In this document: one piece after another, positions 59,377-64,000 of the stretch
How positions within the stretch are numbered: the first letter of the stretch is position 1
Layout of the letters: every line of letters begins with the position of its first letter
Origin: RSA9 sp036381195
Lineage (GTDB): Bacteria > Gemmatimonadota > Gemmatimonadetes > Longimicrobiales > RSA9
Direction of reading: 5' to 3'
Assembly: GCA_036381195.1 (NCBI GenBank)
Contig: DASVDH010000062.1
Span: 1 to 64,000 of the forward strand
Length of the DNA: 64,000 nt
Notes under the pieces: generated by a model
Databases searched by the model: none
What the model was told of the DNA's origin: nothing
Seen by the model: only the letters and a program-made list of their open reading frames with translations
Program-made: the position numbers and the translations under genes

Positions 59377-59862
59377 ATGAGAGGCATCGCGTTCCGGCTG
59401 GCATACCTCCCGTCGCTCGGCGTGGCGCTCGGCCTCCTCGCCGGCTGCGCCAGCACACCCGAGCAGGACATGGTTGTGCTCCCGGCCCCGCCGCCCGGCG
59501 GCACCTACATCGAGGACATCCACGATACCACGGTGGAAAACGATGACTTCCGTCGCGTGGTGGCCACGGGCCGTCACGCGCAACTGGTGCTCATGACCCT
59601 GCGCCCGGGCGAAGACATCGGCATGGAGACGCACGCGAACGTCGACCAGTTCATCCGGGTCGAACGGGGCGAGGGGCGCGCCATCCTCAACGGCCAGGCC
59701 TATCCCCTCCACGACGGCACCGTGCTCATGGTCCCCGCGGGCACCTCACACAACATCATCAACACCGGCGGCTCCCGGCTGCACATGTACATCGTGTACA
59801 GCCCGCCGGAGCATCCGCACGGCACGGTGCACCGCACGAGGGCGGAAGGCGCGCACCGCTGA
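59377..59862 (+). CDS. Cupin-domain lipoprotein
   Basis: The protein has 161 residues; GGAGGG lies 6 bases before the ATG. The lipobox is LLAGCAS (Cys25). A single cupin_2 domain fills the rest: LVLMTLRPGEDIGMETHANVDQFIRVERGEGRAILNG (motif 1, G(X)5HxH-like with one His retained, ETHANVDQF, and E of VERGEG) and VLMVPAGTSHNIINTGGSRLHMYIVYSPPEHPHG (motif 2, with GTSHNIIN). Metal ligands His, Gln/Asp and His seem available. It is probably an outer-membrane-attached, periplasm-facing metal-binding cupin; the substrate is unknown. The gene is monocistronic and ends before a long hairpin. Confidence 0.87.
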   Translation: MRGIAFRLAYLPSLGVALGLLAGCASTPEQDMVVLPAPPPGGTYIEDIHDTTVENDDFRRVVATGRHAQLVLMTLRPGEDIGMETHANVDQFIRVERGEGRAILNGQAYPLHDGTVLMVPAGTSHNIINTGGSRLHMYIVYSPPEHPHGTVHRTRAEGAHR

Positions 59863-59940
59863 ATGACGCGGGTGCACGACGAGGGGCGCGTGAGGAGCCC
59901 GTCGCGCGGTTACAGCGCGTGCGGGTGAGGAGAATGCAGC

Positions 59941-59987
59941 GCGCCCGGCGGCCTGCTGCGCGGGATCGCGCGCACGCCGCCGGGCGC
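59941..59987 (+). terminator. Hairpin downstream of the cupin gene
   Basis: GCGCCCGGCGGC (59941-59952) pairs perfectly with GCCGCCGGGCGC (59976-59987). The 23-base interval has its own GCGCG/CGCGC pairing, so a longer compound stem is likely. There is no T-run. Probable terminator of the cupin transcript, about 80 bp after its stop. Confidence 0.5.
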
Positions 59988-60082
59988 CGTCTGCCCGACC
60001 CAGGATCGCCTGAGCGACCGGGAGTCCCTCGCGTGTGAGGACGGCACGGACACGCGCGCGCGGCGCGCGCCGCCCGGCCGCC

Positions 60083-60658
60083 TCACTCCTTCACATCATC
60101 GGGGAGCTCCTCCGGCGGGCCGATCGTCGCGGCCTCGGGGCCGAACCGCTGGGCGTAGAGCCGGTTCAGCGGCTTCCAGCGCTCCATCGGCGCCGCGATC
60201 GGCTCCGCACCGGCCAGGTGCCGCTCGAGCTGGTCGAAGCAGACGTGCCACCCCGCCGCATCGCGCGCAGACTTGCCCACCTCGTCGTACGTCGTGGTGA
60301 AGACGAGCGTGCAGCCGCCGGCCTCCGGCACCAACTCGAAGCGGCAGCGCTCCGCCGGCCTGGTGCCATCTGCCGAGCCGCCCCACGTGAACTCCAGCAG
60401 CCGCGGCGGCTCGCACGCGATCACCTCGCCGATCTCCGCCGGCAGGTCGGAGCCCCGGTAGCGGAACTCCAGCGGCGCACCGGGCCGCAGCTCCCCCTCG
60501 ATCGTCGTGGGGAACCACGCGGCCAGGTGCTGCTCCTCCGTCAACGCCTGCCACACCTTCTCCGGCGGGTGCGCCAGCCGCCGCACGAAGCGCAATCGCC
60601 ACTGCCCGCCGACCTGCTCCAGCGTCCCCTCTGCCGGGTCCCTCCCCAGCCCGCTCAT
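60083..60658 (-). CDS. SRPBCC/AHSA1-domain protein
   Basis: The ATG overlaps the arsR stop (ATGA); 191 residues. Residues ~20-160 form an activator-of-Hsp90-ATPase-1-like START fold: LRFVRRLAHPPEKVWQALTEEQHLAAWFP, FRYRGSDLPAEIGEVIACEPPRLLEFTWG, TLVFTTTYDEVGKSARDAAGWHVCFDQLERHLAG. The pairing with an ArsR-type regulator in a two-gene operon is very common in bacteria. A hydrophobic-ligand-binding or hydrolase-like role is assumed for the family, but no substrate is known. The C-terminal ~30 residues (ERWKPLNRLYAQRFGPEAAT) form an extra tail. Confidence 0.9.
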   Translation of the reverse strand: MSGLGRDPAEGTLEQVGGQWRLRFVRRLAHPPEKVWQALTEEQHLAAWFPTTIEGELRPGAPLEFRYRGSDLPAEIGEVIACEPPRLLEFTWGGSADGTRPAERCRFELVPEAGGCTLVFTTTYDEVGKSARDAAGWHVCFDQLERHLAGAEPIAAPMERWKPLNRLYAQRFGPEAATIGPPEELPDDVKE

Positions 60659-60963
60659 TCGTCCTCCAACTCGTCGAGGTGGTCCTCCAGCGCGTCCAGC
60701 CGGCCCGACCAGAGCAGCCGGTAGGGCTCGAGCCACGCGTCCAGCTCTCGCAAGGACTCCGGGCGCAGCCGGTACAGCCGGCGCTGCGCATCGACGCGCG
60801 CCTCCACCAGCCCCGCCTCCCGCAGCACGCGGAGGTGCCGCGAGACCGCCGGCTGACTCGCACCGAGCGCCCGGACGAGCTCGCCCACGGAGTGCTCGCC
60901 CGTACGCAGCAGGTCGAGGATCCGCCTGCGATTCGGCTCGGCCAGAGTCTCGAAGAGTGACAT
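60655..60963 (-). CDS. ArsR-family transcriptional regulator
   Basis: The protein has 102 residues. The whole protein is one winged helix: LAEPNRRRILDLLRTGEHSV, GELVRALGASQPAVSRHLRVLREAGLVEARVDAQRRLYRLRPESL. There are no Cys residues for metal sensing, so it belongs to the non-metal branch that accompanies SRPBCC proteins. A GATAAT box ends only 9 bases before the ATG and no Shine-Dalgarno is present, which indicates a leaderless or nearly leaderless mRNA. An AT-rich dyad (60973-60993) overlaps this promoter and is the likely autoregulatory operator. The next gene is translationally coupled. Confidence 0.92.
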   Translation of the reverse strand: MSLFETLAEPNRRRILDLLRTGEHSVGELVRALGASQPAVSRHLRVLREAGLVEARVDAQRRLYRLRPESLRELDAWLEPYRLLWSGRLDALEDHLDELEDE

Positions 60964-60972
60964 GGCGCGTAT

Positions 60973-61000
60973 ATTATCGTCGCGTTATATAATGCGCAAG
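60973..61000 (-). promoter_or_regulatory. Promoter and dyad operator of arsR, apparently leaderless
   Basis: Minus-strand GATAAT (60978-60973) is a good -10 placed so that transcription would begin 2-3 bases before the arsR ATG. TTGCGC or CTTGCG 15-16 bp upstream is a weak -35. The sequence between contains ATTAT and ATAAT arms (60973-60977 and 60989-60993) spaced by 11 bp, a possible ArsR site. It is a sharp AT-rich island in GC-rich surroundings. Confidence 0.55.
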
Positions 61001-61361
61001 GAATTCATAGGCGGGAGCGGAAGGCGCTCCACCTCCCCGGCGAGTGAGCTGCTCCTGCAGCGGCGGGGGGTGGCTGCTTGCGGCGAGGTCATGCCCCGGG
61101 TCATGATGTCGGGGCTGAGCGCGCCGCTGTCCGAGCGCTGGCCGACGCAGACGACCCGCTCGGGCTCCGGGACCGCCGCGGGCGGAGGTCGAGCGTCCGC
61201 GGCGAAGCCGGCCGCGCAGGCCGGCCCTCGTTTTTCCACGGCGATCGGGCGGCGTGGGCCTCCCCCGGGCGGAAACCCTTTCGCCCGGCGGCGCGTATCA
61301 CGTATCGTTCGTGACGAACGCCACGAGAGCGAGCCGTTTCCACTCGGAGCCCCGAAGAGGA
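61001..61361. other. Intergenic region between arsR and the DUF305 gene
   Basis: About 360 bp upstream of the DUF305 gene. Besides the perfect palindrome at 61306-61320, annotated separately, I see no gene, RNA or strong promoter hexamers. Confidence 0.4.
61306..61320 (+). promoter_or_regulatory. Perfect palindrome upstream of the DUF305 gene
   Basis: CGTTCGT-G-ACGAACG is an exact 7-1-7 inverted repeat whose centre is about 50 bp before the ATG at 61362. Size and position suit a repressor operator. No matching regulator is assigned; the nearest is the divergently oriented ArsR protein, whose own site looks different. Confidence 0.45.
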
Positions 61362-62063
61362 ATGACGAGAGAATCACGCCTGGTCGGGCCGCGCGCGGCG
61401 GTGCTGGCGTTGGCGGTGGTGGCGGCGGCGTGTGCGGGGGGCGCCCGGCCGGAGCCCGAGGGTCCGCGGCCGGCCGGCAGCCCGGCGGCCGAGACAGCCG
61501 ACCTCGAGGCGCTGTTCCGCGCGCGGCGGGACAGCGCCCGGATGCGCTACACGCCGGCGGACGTCCGTTTCATGACTGGCATGATCGCGCACCACGCGCA
61601 GGCGCTGGTGATGGCGGGGCTCGTCCCGGAGCGGTCCTCCAACTCGAGCATCCGGACGCTCGCCGCTCGCATCATCAACGCGCAGAAGGACGAGATCGCG
61701 CGGATGCAGCAGTGGCTCCGCGGGCGCGGGCAGCCGGTGCCGGAGGTGCACATCGAGGGGACGACGATGATGGTGCACGGCGCAGAGCACGCCATGCACA
61801 TGCCCGGGATGCTCACGCCCGAGCAGTTGCGCGAGCTCGAGGCGGCGCGCGGAGTGGAGTTCGACCGGCTCTTCCTGAAGTACATGATCCAGCACCATCG
61901 CGGTGCCATCAGCATGGTGCGCGAGCTGTTCGCCACGGATGGCGCGGCGCAGGACGAGGATGCGTTCAGACTCGCCTCCGACATCCGGGTGGACCAGGAT
62001 ACCGAGATCGCCCGCATGGAGCTCATGCTGGCCGCGTTGCCCGTCGAGGACGGCGCTCCCTGA
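61362..62063 (+). CDS. DUF305 ferritin-like lipoprotein
   Basis: The protein has 233 residues; AGAGG lies close before the ATG. The lipobox is VAAACAGG (Cys about 24). DUF305 domain with two homologous halves: YTPADVRFMTGMIAHHAQALVMAGLV and FDRLFLKYMIQHHRGAISMVREL, each with the paired HH and upstream Met residues. An additional Met/His-rich loop (MMVHGAEHAMHMPGM) resembles copper- or other soft-metal-binding sites. It is a periplasmic or surface protein, possibly in metal handling. The LVIVD lipoprotein gene follows after 57 bp on the same strand, probably in one transcript. An upstream palindrome may regulate both. Confidence 0.9.
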   Translation: MTRESRLVGPRAAVLALAVVAAACAGGARPEPEGPRPAGSPAAETADLEALFRARRDSARMRYTPADVRFMTGMIAHHAQALVMAGLVPERSSNSSIRTLAARIINAQKDEIARMQQWLRGRGQPVPEVHIEGTTMMVHGAEHAMHMPGMLTPEQLRELEAARGVEFDRLFLKYMIQHHRGAISMVRELFATDGAAQDEDAFRLASDIRVDQDTEIARMELMLAALPVEDGAP

Positions 62064-62120
62064 GGACTCGAGCCCGGTCGGCTCCCGGCCGGATCCTGCA
62101 CCAGAGAAAAGGACTCTGCC

Positions 62121-64000
62121 ATGAAATCCTTCGCTCTTCCCGGCCTTTCCCCTGCCTGGCGAGCGGTCCGCGTTCGCTCGCTGCCGCTCGCGGCCGGGCT
62201 ACTCGCCGCCGCCGCTTGCGCGCCCTCGACCACGACAACGGGCGCGGGCGAGCCCGAGCCGCCGGCCGGCCGCGCGGCGCAGACGACGACGCCGGCCACG
62301 ACGCCGCGCAGCTCGGATCCGCGTGTCGGCCTGGAGGCTGGCCTGTTCGACGCCGAGGAGGCGGTCTGGAACCTGCGAGTGGTCTCGAAGACGCCGCCGC
62401 CGCCGGAGTTCGTCGGCGTGACGAACTCGGACCTGGCGTTCACGGGCAACTACGTGATCCAGGGCAACTACAACGGGTTCCAGGTCTGGGACATCTCGAA
62501 CCCGGCGAAGCCGGTGCTGGTGAAGGGGTACGTCTGCCCTGCGTCGCAGAGCGACGTCTCGGTCTACAAGAACCTGCTGTTCGTCTCGGGCGAGGGGCTG
62601 GGCGGCCGGCTGGATTGCGGGACGCAGGGCGTGCCAGAGGCGGTCAGCCCTGACCGGCTGCGCGGCATCCGGATCTTCGACATCTCGGATATCCGGAACC
62701 CGAAGTACGTCGCCAACGTGCAGACCTGTCGCGGCTCGCACACGCACACGGTGCTGGAGCACCCGGGCGACACGGCGAACGTCTACATCTACGTCTCCGG
62801 CTCCGCGCCGGTGCGGCCGGCGGAGGAGCTGCCCGGCTGCGTGAGCGCGCCGCCCAGCGAGGACCCGAACTCGGCGCTGTTCCGGATCGAGGTGATCCGG
62901 GTCCCGCTCGCGGATCCGTCCAAGGCGGCGATCGTGAGCTCGCCGCGCATCTTCGAGGGCCTCGTCGAACCGCCGCGCCACGGCTTGGGGCCGGCGGACC
63001 GCGCGGAGATCGCGGCCGCGAAGGCGCGCGGCGCGTACGTCGTGGAGATCATGGGTGAGGAGCGGGTGCTGCCCGACCGGATCGTGGACAACCTGCTGCG
63101 GCAGATGGTCGCGGCACGGGGTGGCACGGGCGCGCCGACCGCGGCGGACAGCGCGGCCCTGCGCGAGCGCCTGCCGGGGCTCGTCGCGCAGATGACCCGC
63201 CAGCGCGAGCCCGAAGATCCGAACAAGCCGCGCCCTGGCCCGACGCAGTGCCACGACATCACCGTCTACCCGGCGATCGGCCTCGCGGGCGGCGCCTGCG
63301 AGGGCTACGGTCTCCTGCTCGACATCAGCGACCCGGTCAACCCGAAGCGCATCGCCGCGGTCGCCGACTCGAACTTCTCCTACTGGCACTCGGCCACGTT
63401 CAGCAACGACGGCACCAAGCTGCTCTTCAGCGACGAGTGGGGCGGCGGCGGCGGGCCGAAGTGCCGCGAGCTGGATCCCAAGGAATGGGGCGCGGATGCG
63501 ATCTTCACGATCGAGAACCGCGACCTGGAGTTCCAGAGCTATTACAAGATGCCGGCGCCCCAGACCTCGCAGGAGAACTGCGTGGCGCACAACGGCTCGC
63601 TGATCCCGATCCCGGGCCGCGACGTGATGGTGCAGGCCTGGTACCAGGGTGGGATCTCCGTCTTCGACTGGACGGACCCGGAGAACCCCGTCGAGATCGC
63701 GTTCTTCGACCGCGGGCCGGTGAACGCGGAGGAGCTGGAGAGCGGCGGGTCGTGGTCGGTCTACTGGTACAACGGCTACATCTACAGCTCGGAGATCGCG
63801 CGCGGGCTGGACGTGTTCGAGCTCGTGCCCAGCGAGTTCCTCTCGCAGAACGAGATCGACGCCTCGAAGACGGTGAAGCTCGAGTACTTCAACGTGCAGG
63901 GCCAGCCCAGGTTCGTCTGGCCGCCCTCGTTCGCGCTGGCGCGCGCCTACGTGGACCAGCTCGAGCGCTCGAAGGGGCTGTCCGCGGACCGGATCGCCGC
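62121..64000 (+). CDS. LVIVD-repeat beta-propeller lipoprotein (3' end outside window)
   Basis: ATG at 62121 after AAAAGGA; 626 codons are visible and the frame is open at the window end. The signal ends in a lipobox (LLAAAACAPS). A Thr/Pro-rich linker (about 34-65) precedes LVIVD-type blades: YNGFQVWDISNPAKPVLVKGY, LRGIRIFDISDIRNPKYVANV, YGLLLDISDPVNPKRIAAVADS, GGISVFDWTDPENPVEIAFFD, ARGLDVFELVPSEF. Cys residues are scattered and may form disulfides (for example GYVCP with RLDCG). Inserted helical segments (EIAAAKARGAYVVEIMGEER) break the propeller. It is a surface-exposed protein of unknown ligand, next to the DUF305 gene. Confidence 0.85.
   Translation, partial: MKSFALPGLSPAWRAVRVRSLPLAAGLLAAAACAPSTTTTGAGEPEPPAGRAAQTTTPATTPRSSDPRVGLEAGLFDAEEAVWNLRVVSKTPPPPEFVGVTNSDLAFTGNYVIQGNYNGFQVWDISNPAKPVLVKGYVCPASQSDVSVYKNLLFVSGEGLGGRLDCGTQGVPEAVSPDRLRGIRIFDISDIRNPKYVANVQTCRGSHTHTVLEHPGDTANVYIYVSGSAPVRPAEELPGCVSAPPSEDPNSALFRIEVIRVPLADPSKAAIVSSPRIFEGLVEPPRHGLGPADRAEIAAAKARGAYVVEIMGEERVLPDRIVDNLLRQMVAARGGTGAPTAADSAALRERLPGLVAQMTRQREPEDPNKPRPGPTQCHDITVYPAIGLAGGACEGYGLLLDISDPVNPKRIAAVADSNFSYWHSATFSNDGTKLLFSDEWGGGGGPKCRELDPKEWGADAIFTIENRDLEFQSYYKMPAPQTSQENCVAHNGSLIPIPGRDVMVQAWYQGGISVFDWTDPENPVEIAFFDRGPVNAEELESGGSWSVYWYNGYIYSSEIARGLDVFELVPSEFLSQNEIDASKTVKLEYFNVQGQPRFVWPPSFALARAYVDQLERSKGLSADRIA

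Overview
The window is a high-GC (about 70% by eye), almost fully coding bacterial chromosome segment with no rRNA, tRNA, CRISPR array, phage genes or intact insertion sequence that I can see. It is rich in SusC/SusD-type and Oar-like TonB-dependent receptors, exported metallopeptidases and amidohydrolases, many lipoproteins with clear lipoboxes, a PorV-like protein, a large protein with a FlgD/type-IX-like C-terminus, and a remnant of the ADOP permease family. This combination is typical of Gemmatimonadota, with Acidobacteriota less likely. That placement is an inference from gene content, not from a marker gene.

Layout: (1) 1-5396, plus strand: the end of a beta-propeller protein, an FG-GAP repeat lipoprotein, a coiled-coil lipoprotein and an M28 peptidase. 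(2) 5498-19459, minus strand: a carbohydrate locus that starts at a sigma70-like promoter covered by two LacI-type operator half-palindromes. It runs lacI, GH3 glucosidase, Oar-like TonB receptor, GH144-like glucanase, sulfatase, formylglycine-generating enzyme, SGLT-type sodium/sugar symporter and PHP metallohydrolase. The sulfatase overlaps both of its neighbours by stop/start codons. The reading is uptake across the outer membrane, depolymerisation, desulfation and sodium-coupled import of a (possibly sulfated) beta-glucan. (3) 19875-20864, plus: an unusual sigma70-like protein fused to an HNH-type domain. (4) 21289-23861, plus: a lipoprotein and a two-lobed PAP2/haloperoxidase-like lipoprotein, closed by a bidirectional terminator. 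(5) 23909-28361, minus: a susC-susD pair with a promoter, and an upstream hypothetical gene ending in a hairpin. (6) 29259-36120: an M14 peptidase, a TonB-C-domain lipoprotein, a decayed ADOP permease, and a PD40/amidohydrolase fusion. (7) 36322-39953, minus: a CarD-like protein (tentative), a slipin with its GntR regulator, and a TPR lipoprotein.

(8) 40217-51548, minus: a self-contained five-gene unit with a promoter at one end and a double hairpin terminator at the other. It holds a TonB receptor, a 1405-residue surface protein with a FlgD/T9SS-like tail, a PorV-like barrel, a small outer-membrane barrel and a large lipoprotein. (9) 51808-59049, plus: a degenerate tandem repeat, then a GH65 disaccharide phosphorylase, a double universal stress protein and a beta-phosphoglucomutase (phosphorolysis of an alpha-glucoside to glucose-6-phosphate), then a divergent membrane pyrophosphatase. 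(10) 59377-64000: a cupin lipoprotein, an ArsR/SRPBCC pair with an apparently leaderless promoter, a DUF305 lipoprotein and an LVIVD-repeat lipoprotein cut by the window end.

The most unusual items are the sigma-HNH fusion, the LacI-controlled locus with an exported FGE coupled to its sulfatase, and the five-gene PorV/T9SS-tail surface unit.
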